Shown in pieces: positions 34,426 through 45,918 of a DNA stretch of 64,000 nucleotides (its first letter is position 1; every line of letters starts with the position of its first letter). The stretch is from Pegoplata infirma (taxonomy: Eukaryota; Arthropoda; Insecta; Diptera; Anthomyiidae). The DNA is taken from positions 11,297,766 through 11,361,765 of the forward strand of contig OY992540.1 in NCBI GenBank assembly GCA_963921195.1. The letters run 5' to 3'. The translations under genes and the position numbers were made by a program. The notes under the pieces were generated by a model. It ran no database searches, was not told the origin of the DNA, and was given only the letters and a program-made list of their open reading frames with translations.

Positions 34426-35244
34426 GAGTGGAAATTTTGTGTCTTATTGTTTGAAAAAAAAAATTAATGACGACACTGGGTAAACATTAGATCACATTAC
34501 TTTCTATCATCTTTAATATGGATTTAAGTTAAAGTTGAACTAAAGAACATAAAACGTATTTACCGCAAATTTAACTTTCGAAGCTGTGTTCAATATTTTG
34601 CATGTGTCCCCATGAAAAAAAAAAACGTTTCTTTTCACGTAAATGTTGTAACATGTAACAACTTCAAAACATTAATATTCTTAGCTGTCATTTATTTTGT
34701 TTAAACCCTCCATGTTATTTGCAATGTTTCCCACCAGTAAGTACTTTAGTAATGTTCAATTTTCTTTTTCTATTATTTACATTAAAACACCCTTCAACTT
34801 TTTGTTTCGTTTGGTTAACATGGTAAATTGCACGGAAATCACTTCATTTTCGTTGCTTTTTATTGGCACATTTGCATGTAAATTTACACTCATTCACTGT
34901 TTTATATTGCTGTCACCCCTTCAATCATAAAATGAGTAATTCTTTTATGTATATTCTTCTTAATATTAAATTAGGGCAACTGCTTTACAAATGCTATTTA
35001 ATAACATTGACATCATTCATTTATTGTGACTTTTAATTAACAGAAATAAAATGTTTGAAGTTTTCCAAATAACTTTTCAAGTTAACAAACCTTGAAATTT
35101 CTTTGTATATTTTTCAGTCAGGTTGTGGTTGGTTTAGCAACGGTAACAACGGGTATTTAGTATGTGCCATTCATTGGAAATGCCATTTTCAAATTTTTTT
35201 TAATGAAACATTGTTTCTTACATTGGTCTTTGTGCAATGTGTAC
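34426..35244. other. Spacer
   Basis: Apparently low-copy within this window. The 77-codon frame 34697-34930 has Phe/Leu-rich stretches but no domain or other coding support. Confidence 0.35.
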
Positions 35245-35246
35245 TA

Positions 35247-36018
35247 CACCGAAAAAAATCCATGCAACATTTTACGAAATAAAATTTCGTACTTGCTTGT
35301 TTCGTAAAATATACGAAAATTTACTTTATATTACGAAAAACAAATTAGTCCGAATTTTCGTAGATTTACGAAACCTACGAAAATATTTCGTAATCATGAA
35401 AATTTTTAATGTCGCTGATGAAAAAGCGATCGGTCCTTGATAGGTCACGTGACATGTCACACGGACCCATATGACCTATTACAAACTTTTACACCTTTCA
35501 AATAAATATACGAAGGACATAGAAAATTTAAATTTATTTTTTCCGGAACTTCGAAAATTTTATTTTTATTTTAAAGAACTAGAAAATCACATTTTGATAA
35601 TTTTTTAGGGGAAAACCTTTTGAAAAATATAATAGTTTTGAATTTTGACGTAAAGCTTGTATTTTTTTTTTTTAACGTAGAGAACTAAAAATTTGTAGGG
35701 ACATGTATTTTTATAAAATGCATCACAATCAATCAATAACTCGATTTTGAAAAAAAAAATGTTGTTACTTTTATTTTGCTTTTTAAGTGACAATTTACTT
35801 ATATAGTATGTACTAATTTATTTTTGTAATTTACGAATTTATTTTGTATAATTTAGAAAATTGTTTCGTAAAAACACAAAAATATTTCGTACAATGTAGT
35901 AATCTTTTTCGTAAGAACTTATAATTTTTACGAAATAATTTCGTAAGCAAAAACTACGAAACTTTTCGTACAATGTACGAAACATTTCGTTTATGTAAGG
36001 CATGAATTTTTTTCGGTG
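35247..36018. mobile_element. TIR element, CACCGAAAAAAAT ends with TACGAAA repeats
   Basis: Ends CACCGAAAAAAATCCATGC and complement CACCGAAAAAAATTCATGC, flanked by TA (35245-35246, 36019-36020). TACGAAA/TTTCGTA occurs about 20 times, mainly in the outer 200 bp on both sides. Frames inside are by-products. Confidence 0.88.
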
Positions 36019-36198
36019 TACTTAACTTGAGGTTTTTGCCGGTGCAGGAAAATCATGTTAAATTTTTATGGCCACAAGAAGTGCAACGGATGTGCTAAAA
36101 CCCACAGTGGGAGATGGTATATCTTGTTAAAGATTTTGATAAGGTTTCTTAGTAAGACTATTCATTTTGATTCGGGATAATCTAGCTCGAGGTCATTT

Positions 36199-36959
36199 GT
36201 ATACCCTCCACTCTAGTGATAGAGGGTATATATAAGTTTGTCATTCCGTTTGTAACACCTCAAAATTTTGGTCTAGGACTCTATAAAGTATATTAACTCA
36301 TGATCCTTGATCGATTTTAAGTCGATCTAGCGATGTCCGTACATCTGCCTGTCCGTCCGGCTGTCTGTGGAAAACACGCTAACTTTTGAAAGACTATGCT
36401 GAAGTTTAGCATATATGTTGGACATTTATCTGGTCAGGTTGGTATTCCAATTCAGCGAAATCGGAATCGGGTTTTTCGCGAATTTACGAGATAAAAAACA
36501 CGATAAGTTTTGAAAGACAAAGGCTGCTAAGGCTTGGCATATATATTTGTGGTTCCCCTGATCTAATCGGTATTGATTTTCAGCCAAATCAGTCCAGTCG
36601 TTCAAAAGCAAAACCGTGAATTTCAGATTAGTTTCACCTTAAAATCACGTAAAACCGTTAATAATGTTTTAAAAACATTGGTGAGTCACAAAAATATTTT
36701 ACAACGTATTTTTGTTGCTCAAAAATATTTTTACAATAAAAAAAATTTACACTCAAAAAAAATTTTACACCCAAATAAAAATGTATACTAAAAAAAAAAA
36801 TTGGTATTTTTTTCTAAAAAGTACCAAAAAAAACACAAAATAAAATATTTCTAATCAAAATTGTAAATTTTTCACATTAGAAAATTTATTGCTTCTTAAA
36901 ACGGGCATTGGGAGGGTACTTATAGATTCGGCCAAATCGAATTTAACTTTTCTACTTGG
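36199..36959 (+). mobile_element. mini-me/DINE-1-like element, type 1, nearly uninterrupted
   Basis: Best reference copy in the window. Head TATACCCTCCACTCTAGTGA, 'cattccgtttgtaacacctc', core ATCGATTTTAAGTCGATCTA (36310), short GTCC tract, two 'cagcgaaatcgg'-type paragraphs, TAAAACCGTTAATAATG, A-rich ACACTCAAAAAAA blocks, tail GGCCAAATCGAATTTAACTT and TTCTACTTGG. Confidence 0.85.
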
Positions 36960-37001
36960 TCTTTGCTAATTAAAGTCATGATAGTCGTATTGAATAATTC
37001 C

Positions 37002-37447
37002 CAGTTTAACTCATAGCCCAGAGCATACTTTTTTAAGAGTTTGAGTTGCGCTGAATCCGAATCTGATCTCAGAATTTGCATATCACATCAGGCTTTCGAA
37101 ATATCTTAGCTTGAAGTCGAAAAAACCCCGTTTTTTGTCATATTCGAGACGTTTTAACAACGTGAATTCACCTTTACTTATAAAAGATATCTCAGAGAAG
37201 AAATAAGATATTACAAAGCTTAAACATTTGGTTTAAAGGTAATTAGTAGGACTTTCAGACAACTTATCAGGTTTTATAAATAAAGGTGAATTTTCACAGT
37301 TATAACGTCTCAAATATGGCGAAAAACCCTGTTTTTTCTGACTTTAAGCTATGATATCTCAAAAACCTGATGTGATAGAGAAATTGTGAGTATAGATTTA
37401 GCGCAACTCAACCCCTTAAGAGACCATACTCTTAAGGGGTTAAGTTG
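37002..37447. mobile_element. Inverted-repeat element with CCCCTTAAGAG/GAGTTGCGC arms
   Basis: Left GAGTTTGAGTTGCGCTGAAT pairs with right ATTTAGCGCAACTCAACCCC. Inner arms include CGTTTTAACAACGTGAATTC and its partner near 37290. The extreme right repeats CTTAAGGGGTTAAGTTG. Boundaries are approximate, with no clear duplication. Confidence 0.55.
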
Positions 37448-38500
37448 CTCCTGAAGCTTTGACTTTTTTCAAATTTTGCCGGCCTGTGTTATTTATCTGT
37501 TTTAATTCATTTGTTTATCATTTTCACAAGACTAAGCCGATACGTGTTTCGATCTGTGTCAAAAGATCATTATCACGACTCTTTAGCAAAAATAAAAGTA
37601 GCATACTACAAGTAGCATATTAAATTAAACAAAGTGGATTTAAAGGAAATAGATCTGCTGGAAGCTTGGTTTTAATATGCTTGCGGAAAATATCGAATTG
37701 TCTATGTTACACCTTGTGCAATATACTAAATGTTCAAAGTTTTTAATTACCGAATTTTTATTTAGTTCGGTAAGTCCATATCAGCTATTTTTGTAAAATA
37801 ATAAATTTTGTTGTACAATGAGTGGAGATGTCGACTGCCTTCGGAAGTCGACAACCTTTTTTCATCAGCACACTTCGATTGTCACTTAAAGCGTGTCAGA
37901 TTAAAATCAGTATTTTAAGGAATTTTAAAATAAAAATTTAAAAAAGAAGTCATAAACAAAAATTTTATATACACTACTTTTTATAATTTTTTACTTGAGT
38001 CTGTTTTTTTTTAAATAACCAAGTCTCAATACTTGGGATACCTTGTCTGTTTGAATAAAACAACTAAGCAACATAAATTTCACGTTTATAAACTCCAGAC
38101 ATAATATGATAGGTTTATGATTATATAATAGAAAATAATGTAGAAAATAATAAAAAAAATACGTTAAAAAGTTAAGTTCGGCCTTAGTAAAGACTTTGAT
38201 ACCCTACACAATTTAAGTAAATTTAGATAAAACCAGTAAGCGCATTACATTCGGCTGTGGAGAATCTGTTATACCCTCCAACATGTAAAAAAATATGGAT
38301 AGAGTCGAATATGTATTAATGTTTTAGTTTGTGCAAAAACGATTTGTCATTAGACTCGTTTGCTACTTTGTAGTATATCGTTTCTATTTTTGCTAAATAA
38401 TCTTGACAATGCAATCTTGACAAATTCCGAAACACGTGTCGATTAAGTCTTGCAAAAATGACCAACATAAATAAATTTAAAACAAAAAATAATTTTCTTG
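37448..38500. other. Spacer bounded by a diverged inverted pair
   Basis: CACAAGACTAAGCCGATACG (about 37526) and an inverted relative around 38405-38452 containing CACGTGTCGATTAAGTCTTG suggest the ends of an old TIR element. Mini-me tail pieces lie at 38165-38290. A small hairpin GTCGACT...AGTCGAC is at about 37829. No gene. Confidence 0.4.
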
Positions 38501-38640
38501 AAAATTATACTATGAGAATATCATGGTTTTAATTAGTAAAGAAAATAATGACCTCGAGCCAGAATAAACATCCTCACAAAATATAATATTTTAAAGGTCG
38601 AATAAAACAATTTTTATTTATTAATAAAAATTAATCAGAA
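38500..38640. repeat. Dispersed GACCTCGAG repeat
   Basis: Copy of the sequence at 7180-7330 with TGACCTCGAGCCAGAATAAA; other copies at 51515-51760 and a scrap at 36165-36195. Confidence 0.6.
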
Positions 38641-38789
38641 TTCAAAATAAAATTTTATTGCACTGCAAGATTAGATAATTTGTATATCAAACCCCTTAAA
38701 GGATTTTAAAAGTTTAGCTCAAGTTAATTTTTTATGGCCCACTGAAGTTTTTTCTTTTAAAAGAGCTTTTAAAAATATCCTCATGAATT

Positions 38790-39410
38790 TCAGATTAGTT
38801 TCACCTTAAATTCATGTGTTAAAAACCCGTTAAACAAATATTAAAAACATTGGTAAGTCACAAAAATATTTTACAACGTATTTTCGTCACTCAAAAATAT
38901 TTCTACACAAAAAAAAAATACACTCGAAAAAAATTTTACACTCAAAAAAAATTTTACACTCAAAAAAAAATTAGTAAACTATTTTTTTTTTCCAAAAATT
39001 ACTTCACACAGAGAAAAATAAATTTCCAACTGAATTTTTCAGTTGTTGCAACTCAAAATTCGGTTGCTGTTACTAAATTTCACTGTGGCAGACGAATTTT
39101 TTAGTTGTTTCAATTAAAAGACTGTTGTATTAACAAAATTTAGTTGTAACTACCGATATTTAGTTGTTTTTACCTTAATACAAATGCATCAACCGAATTT
39201 TTGTTGCAACAACTGAATTTCAGTTGGAAATTAGCAAATTTGTTTTCTGTGTGCAAAAAAAAAGTTTTTTTACACAAAATAAAATATTTCTAATCAAAAA
39301 TGTTATTTTGTTTACGTTAGAAAATTTACTATCACTTAAAAAGGCATTGTGGAGGGTATTCATAGACTCGCCCAAGTCGAATTTAACTTTTCTACTTGTT
39401 TATTAATACT
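38790..39410 (+). mobile_element. mini-me type 1, 3' half, split by a MITE
   Basis: Begins in TTCACCTTAAATTCATGTGT, continues through ACACTCAAAAAAA blocks, is interrupted at 39005-39253, and ends TTTTCTACTTGTTT. The frame 38850-39104 is A-rich repeat. Confidence 0.75.
39005..39253. mobile_element. MITE with CACACAGA ends and CAGTTG motifs
   Basis: 249 bp; left CACACAGAGAAAAATAAATT, right complement CACACAGAAAACAAATTT. TTTAGTTGTT/CAACTGAATT motifs recur about ten times. It sits in mini-me sequence (compare TTACTAGAAAAAAGTTG at 34107). The two flanking bases do not match, so the duplication is lost or absent. Confidence 0.75.
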
Positions 39411-39624
39411 GCATAGAGTTGTCAATTATTCGTCTTTCAACTTTGTTCGAATAATTCAAATAATTGTTTTTGTTCGTTCGATCAAACAATTAAATCTAAA
39501 AAATTATTCGATTAGTCGAGGAGAATAACGAATAAAAAAGCGGTTATTAATTAACAAAAAATAAACAATTCATAAAAAAACTTAGAAATAAAATAATTAA
39601 TATTGTTTAAACAAAAAATAAGTA

Positions 39625-41003
39625 CACTCAAAATAATTACTCTGTAAAATACTCTGTAAAATGACTGTAATCTCAATTCAACAGATATTTGACAGAGTTT
39701 TCTGACAAAATACAGATTTAAAGAAAATACTTTGTATTTTGTTGTGACAAAAAAACAAAGTTTCATCTGTTAAATTACTTTTAACTTTGTAATCTTAATT
39801 TTACAGATAATTAACAGAGTTTTCTGCTAAAATACAGATTTAATGGAAATGCTTTGTATTTTTTATAACAAAAAAACTAAATTTTATCTATATTTTTACT
39901 TATTTCTATGTAATTTTAATTTCATAATTTTATCTGTATTTTTTTTTTTTGAGAAAATGTCAAAAAGTAAAAAAAAAAATCTTTTAAAAAATCTTCCCGA
40001 GTAAAAATAATCATATATGACAATATATAACTTGATGCAAACATAATAAATCATATATGATTATACATCGCGTGAGATATTTTCTAAATTTTTTAAATGC
40101 AGTCATATGTAGTTATATATAATTTAATCATGATTCGGATTAAAAGGTGTACGGTTTATATAATTATATAAAATTATATGAGGGTCAATACAAAATTTGA
40201 TTTTCTGTATAATTTAACATAAAATTATATATAGGTTATTCTGTTCCATATAAAACTATATATGTTTCCAATTAACCAAAAATTTTCTAAGTTTTTTAGA
40301 CAAAGTATAAGAAACTTTTTAAAATGTTCCTAAACATTTCTTTGTTAGGGTTATGTATATCACCTATCTGGTTCGAAGCGTACCCAAACATTTTTTTGTT
40401 TTAGAAAATTATATGTTTGGTGAATGTATCGTTGACCTGTGGTGTATCTCAACCCAAACCCAAAAACACCAGGATTTTATAAGTTTTTATGCAATTAGAT
40501 CTAATTAGATCCACCAATATATGGGAATGTCTGGTCAAAACTCGGATGAAATCAAATCATATTTTATACAATTTGATCTTTTTTAATGCAAAAAGATCCA
40601 CCATTATTCGGATCAAATTGCGTATAAATATATATTGTGTTACATATCATTATATATTGCATCATATAAAAATTTTTACTCGGGTTATAAAAGTTTTACA
40701 AAACAACATGTATTTTACTAAACTCTGTAAATTTACAGAGTTTTTTTCTGTAAAATTTTGGCAGCATCAAATGCATTTTACAAATAAATGTAAATTTACA
40801 GAGTTTTTATTTGTTAAATGGTGTTTTATTTAACCAATATTTTACTAGAAACTCTGTAAATTAACAGTTTTTGTTTTGTCAAAATCATTTTACAGAGTTT
40901 TATAGTAATATAACAAAGAAATGTTGCTAGCTGGAAAAGTATGGTGTACTCTGTTAAATTAGCAGAGTTTTTCTGTAATTTAACAGAGTTATTATTTTGA
41001 GTA
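39625..41003. mobile_element. TIR element, CACTCAAAATAATTACTCTG ends with CTCTGTAAA repeats
   Basis: Left flank TA (39623-39624); right end TTATTTTGAGTA followed by TA (41004-41005). ACTCTGTAAATTTACAGAGT-type palindromes recur at both ends, about a dozen in all. The centre was replaced or filled by 39996-40684. Frames in it are A/T-rich by-products. Confidence 0.85.
39996..40684. mobile_element. TIR element, CCCGAGTAAAAA ends with CATATATG motifs
   Basis: Ends CCCGAGTAAAAATAATCATA and complement CCCGAGTAAAAATTTTTATA, flanked by TT on both sides (39994-39995, 40685-40686). ATATATGA motifs below the ends resemble the MITE at 33373-33739. The 114-codon frame 40489-40833 crosses its right edge and is not credible. 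Confidence 0.8.
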
Positions 41004-41248
41004 TAAAAAACTTATTAACTGCATTTACTTTTTTATGTAAAAAACGCATAAAAAATTAAAAATTTGAATAATTTTAAGACTAAAGTTGGTGGTAATCGGC
41101 GGGGACACCTTTCTCTCTTCATAAATTAATTTTTACGATATTGGTTCAAATGCAGGTCAATGAACTTCATATGGCATTTGTTTAAAAATATTTCATTTGT
41201 TAAACAAATATTTTCCCCTCGTCTGATTTTGCTTCCGAACTTAACCAG

Positions 41249-41406
41249 CACCCAAAAAAACATTTTCAATTATATACCAAATTTTTGGTAAAAATTGAAC
41301 TCACCAAGTGCTTTTGCGTAATTAAGCAAACATTTTTAGAACAAAAACTTGGTGAGTTAAATTTTTACCAAAAATTTGGTAAACGAGTGTAAGTGTTTTT
41401 TGCGTG
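41249..41406. mobile_element. 158-bp MITE, CACCCAAAAAAAC ends
   Basis: Ends CACCCAAAAAAACA and complement CACGCAAAAAACA. Flanked by AG on both sides (41247-41248, 41407-41408) within mini-me type-2 sequence; an unbroken relative reads AACTTAACCTGCCTAGGAA. The motif CTTGGTGAGTT/AACTCACCAAG and ACCAAAAATTTGGTA recur. Confidence 0.85.
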
Positions 41407-41916
41407 AGCCTATGACCATAAGAAATAATCGTGCCAAACTTCAGGAGTAGAGTTTGCAAATAATCAAGATATTTCATAATCGCGATTACGATTAAAAAAA
41501 TTGCCGTTAATCGCGATTATCGATTAATCGAATTTTTTGAATAATTTGAGTTGCAATAGCTTTAAAAAATCTTTTGAAATTTACATTTTAGAACGTACGA
41601 AAACTCAATGTCTGCGGGGTCGTGTCGGAATACCTGCCGATGGCCAGTGAAGAGCAAATTGTGAGAAAATTTATTAAAAAATTTTACATGACATCATTAG
41701 TCGGCAACCATCGGTCAAAGAATGAAAAAAATTAAGTTTTTTGGCAAAATTTCATGTCTAAATTTTTTGACCAAATCCGACCAAAGCCTTTTGAGTATAT
41801 TTTAAAAACAAAACTTATTAAAATTTACTCAGATCAGAATTTAAAGTTTACTATAAATTTGAATTACTTTAACGAGAAAAGGAAAGAAAAATCGCAAACA
41901 AGTTAAATGAATCATG

Positions 41917-42614
41917 CACTCAAAAAATTATGTCATTAATTGTTTGTAGTTTATTTAAAAAGTTTTACGTTCAGTTTTTTTAAATGACTATTTCTGTTCT
42001 TTGTTTCAAAAATAACAATATAAAAAATAAAGACTTTCATTAGCATTTAATTTTTAAAGTCATTTATTTTTGTTGGCATTTTTTAAGGAGAAATCATAAG
42101 TTTTTACCTATTTGTGTATGTCATTTTTTTGCCGAAAAAAAAAATCAAAAAATTATTGATAGCCATATAAAAACATATTTGTATCAAGTGACTTTGGCAC
42201 GATGGGTAGAGTGTCTGGCCAGAATGTAATTGATTGCGGGATCGATTCCCCAACATTTCTGTTAAAATTTTTTGAAAAATAATTCCATAGAAAAATTGTT
42301 AAAATAACCTACGAAATCATTAATGTTTAATGTTTTCGTAGGTAATTTTTTTTTTAATTTGTTGGTCAAAATAACACAACAATCATTTTAATGTTTTCGT
42401 AGGTTATTTTTTTCGAATTTGTTGGTAAAAATAGTTAAAGTGACGTTATTTTTTAATGTTCAATGTTATTTATTTTAGAAAACACAGAACAGTAAAAAAT
42501 AAATGTTGATGTTTGTTAAAACAAATGAATAATTACTGGGATGGTTTTCAATTGTTTTATTACTTGTTTTAAATGGGTTTTTCATTTGTTTTTGCCTACA
42601 AAATATTTTGAGTG
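41917..42614 (-). mobile_element. CACTCAAAATATTTTG family, inverted copy with the best tRNA-like module
   Basis: Inverted relative to 5860-6652. Flanked by TG on both sides (41915-41916, 42615-42616). 698 bp, uninterrupted. It carries the most complete tRNA-like module of the family at 42193-42252. Confidence 0.88.
42193..42252 (+). other. tRNA-like module with A and B boxes
   Basis: TGGCACGATGGGTAGAGTG resembles a pol III A box with D-arm; GGATCGATTCC about 35 bases later fits a B box (GGTTCRANNCC) with one change, within GGGATCGATTCCCC. Base pairing of an anticodon arm and acceptor stem is not evident, so this is tRNA-derived or tRNA-like, not a tRNA gene. Confidence 0.6.
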
Positions 42615-42709
42615 TGGGCCAACCCATCAAAATTTTCCGTTACAGATAATCGCCTCCAAATTCTTCTTAACATTATAGAATCAAACAGCCTTACCATAGA
42701 AAAATAAAA

Positions 42710-42858
42710 TAGAGTTATTCAGAGTCTTGCTTGCCAGCCCTGGCACTGGTGGTAAAAGAGCACTTTTTAAAATTACTTTTCAAAATACATGTATTTTTTG
42801 AAAGAAGTACTCTTTTGCTACATTGCCAGGGGTGGCAACAAGACTCTGAATACCTCTA
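42710..42858. mobile_element. 149-bp foldback MITE, TAGAG(T/G)TATTCAGAGTC ends
   Basis: Left TAGAGTTATTCAGAGTCTTG pairs with right complement TAGAGGTATTCAGAGTCTTG; the centre is AAAATACATGTATTTT. Ends look hAT-like; a flanking duplication is not visible. Confidence 0.7.
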
Positions 42859-43219
42859 ATATACTTAAAATCAGCTTTTAATTTTATTTCCATACAAATT
42901 GTTTTTGTTTTTAAAATTGACTTTCAAAAAATGTATTAAAACTTGAAATTTAAAATAAAACTTTTGTTAAAATATACTTTTTGTTTTCTTGTGGTAGGGC
43001 CATTGCTTTTTGTTTGAAATTGTCCCGAAAGTAATCGGTTTTTAGACTAATTTAGTTTTTTTGAAAAATAGTTTTAAATAGAAACTTCAAAATGGGTTTA
43101 AAAAAATTTTGGATCTAATTTAAATTCGTTATAAAAACAGCGTGTTTTATAGAAAAATTTTAATCGTAATCGCATGATTTTTTTTGTCAATTACGATTTT
43201 AATCGTTTTGCAAACTCTA

Positions 43220-43330
43220 TTCAGGAGTATAGCTCTTTTATTTTGGACTGTATCGTACCCTTCACTGACGGACATCGCTCGAATGTCTTAGAATCGATCA
43301 ATGATCAACAATATATAGGGTATAAAAAAT
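43220..43330 (-). mobile_element. mini-me type 2 fragment
   Basis: TTCAGGAGTATAGCTCTTTT, TTTGGACTGTATCGT, GACGGACATCGCTCGAATGT and the end ATATATAGGGTATAAAA. It continues the pieces at 41150-41248 and 41407-41447 interrupted by two insertions. Confidence 0.7.
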
Positions 43331-43472
43331 AATTGTTCGATTAATTGACATAAATTAATCGATTTATTCGTTATTCGAAAATCGTCATTTTTAAATTAAT
43401 CGAACAAGAGTTTGGATTTGTTTGATCGACTAATTTAATTATTCTTAATCGGTTGACAACTCTAATACTGCA

Positions 43473-45275
43473 TCATATTCAATACAAACAGACGTACGGA
43501 CAGAAATATCAAAGTTTTAGCTTCATTTTTCTTCATACTTTCTGTGAAACTAAACAGAAATATTATTAAAAGTTGGGAATTTTTTAATAATCCAAATTTT
43601 GTTGGTGCAAATTTTCCAGAAATTTAAAACTTTAATCGAAGAGAGCCATGGATTCTAATAATCTCATTTGGCGCAAATAAAGTTTTTTAATGAAATTTTT
43701 CCTTAAGGTCTATGATAGAGACAATGAAAAACAAGGATAATTTTCTTTTTTTGTTTTAAAAACTTTTTGAAGGCAGAAATGGAATTTTCTGCAAATTTTA
43801 AATAGCGATATCTCGAAAGCCGTCCGACCGATTTTTTCTTCGATTTGAAAAAAACTTTTTGATCATAATATAGGTAAAATACAACACATATTATTAACAC
43901 ATCTGTTAACTATTTGCACATGTGTTAAAAAAAAATACCATACATATTCCATAAAACACAGACACATTCTATGAATCAAGAATACATTAGCACACAAAAA
44001 ATCTGTGTAAAGGTATGAGTAATATTGGTGGTAACTACCACAACAATAAACAAATGGAAAAATATTCTACATACATTATGATTTGTATGCATATTTTCAT
44101 TTATTTACATGTTTTATATATTTTTATTTATTTTCCTTTGCTTTGTTTACTTCATACCTTAAAGACATTCCAACTTGAAGACTGAATACCGACCGATTCC
44201 CTGCTGTTGTTTACCTTCTTGCCATTAAAACGGAAATAGTCATAGAAAGTGAAGGTACGTAGGAAAGGTAAAAAAGAAACCCTGCTTCGAAAGTAACTAG
44301 GAAAATGGATTTTTCTAAAGGCAAACTGTTTGTTTATTCGGTTTTGTTGGTTTGTTGTACTTGAGGCAGGTTGGTTGGTAGACAGAGATGCAGGAAGTTA
44401 GGCAAAAGTAAGACTATTTTGTGGCAATAATAATAATAACAATTTTTCACAGTCAATCTGATACAAGCTACTGTTTAGCAATGATTTCTTGGGATTTTTC
44501 TGCTGCCATATTATTTTTTGCTTCATAATGATGACATTAAATAATCATGAATATTATTATCACACAATTTTTATCAGAATTTATACATATTTTTTGGTTA
44601 GAATTTATGCGTTTTTCATTGTCTGTCTGAATGTTATGTTAATGTTATGGAAAAAAACAAAAATAAATATTTAAATTAGAAAATAAAAATCTGTAACATA
44701 TTTTTAGGAGCTGAAAATGTAAACAAACAAACACACACAAATAAATGACAAAATAAATTTACAGAATATTTAAAGAATTCTAAGAAATGTTGTTTTGATA
44801 AATCTAGTGTTTCCTATTTAATAAATTAATGTTGTTTAATGTTTGTTAAAATAACATCAACACAAAATTTTTATAATTTTATAACTTTTGATGTTAATTT
44901 ATTTATAAATTAAATAAACTTAATAAATTTTCCTTTTATGAATTAAGCTTTGAGCTTATATTAATCTCTGCGTATATTTTTATTTTTTTTTTATTTATTT
45001 TTGTTTTTTATTAACTTGAAAAGCCATAAAATTTTATCAAAACATTAAATAAATCCCCTCATAACTTTTAAAATAAAGTAGAAACAAAAATATTTAATTA
45101 AAATGGTATCATCTTTATTTATACAGATTTTTATTTATTTTTTGTTTATATAAACTAGATTCATAAACGTAAAGCAAATCCTATTAAATGGAGACAATTA
45201 TTTTTTTAAATAAAAATATAACTCAAATATAAAAAACTTTAAATTGGATGTTGACAATTTAATTTCAATAATAAC
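43473..45275. other. Spacer, mostly low-copy within the window
   Basis: 43600-43860 has the old 'atagcgatatctcgaaagcc' repeat. 43990-45250 shows no repeat recognised elsewhere here; a GC-richer part lies at 44160-44420. Frames 43703-43900 and 44489-44674 lack domains. No gene is supported. Confidence 0.4.
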
Positions 45276-45918
45276 AAGTAGGAAAGTCAAATTCGAATTG
45301 GCCGAATTTATAAATACCCTAATGCCCTTTTTAATTTATAGACAAATTTTCTACCGTGAAGAAAATTAACAATTTTGAATATTATTAAAATATATTCTGA
45401 GTAAAAAAACTTTTTTTTAGTAATTTTTGTAAAAAAAAATACTTAATTTTTTTTTGAGTGTAAAATTTTTTTTTGAGTGTAAATTTTTTTTGAGTTTATT
45501 TTTTTATTTTTATTGTAAAAACATTTTTGAATGACGAAAATAAGTTTTAAAATATTTTTGGGACTTACCAGTATTTTTAAAACTTCACTCAAAATATTTT
45601 GTAGGCAAAAACAAATGAAAAACATATTTAAAACAAATTATAAAACATTTGAAAACCATCCCAGTAATTATTCATTTGTTTTAACAAACATCAACATTTA
45701 TTTTTTACTGTTAATAAAATTTGGTAAATTAAATAATATTGAATAACGTCACTCTCATTTTTGTTACCAACAAATTCGAAAAAAATAACCTACGAAAACA
45801 TTAAAAATTAATGATTGTTGTGTTATTTTTACCAACAAATTCAAAAAAAAAAAATACCTACGAAAACATTAAAAATTAATGATTTGGTAGGTTATTTTAC
45901 AATTTTTCTATTGAATTA

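Larger units (their letters stand above)
41448..43219. mobile_element. hAT-like element, TAGAGTTTGCAAA ends
   Basis: Perfect 8-bp duplication TTCAGGAG (41440-41447, 43220-43227) fits nTnnnnAn. Ends TAGAGTTTGCAAATAATC and TTTTGCAAACTCTA; subterminal AATCGCGATTA-type motifs. It lies in mini-me type-2 sequence ('gccaaacttcaggagtctagc' in other copies). Contains 41917-42614 and 42710-42858. Confidence 0.9.
39414..43464. mobile_element. hAT-like element with TAGAGTTGTCAA ends, 4.05 kb with nested inserts
   Basis: Ends TAGAGTTGTCAATTATTCG and complement TAGAGTTGTCAACCGATTA, flanked by a perfect 8-bp duplication ATACTGCA (39406-39413, 43465-43472). Subterminal AATTATTCGATTAGTCGA-like repeats at both ends. 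Nested: 39625-41003 (itself containing 39996-40684), mini-me type-2 pieces, 41249-41406 and 41448-43219 (containing 41917-42614 and 42710-42858). No transposase frame remains. Confidence 0.85.

Noticed and set aside
44489..44674. 61-codon hydrophobic frame
   Set aside because: Composition-driven in A/T-rich sequence; no domain or supporting context.
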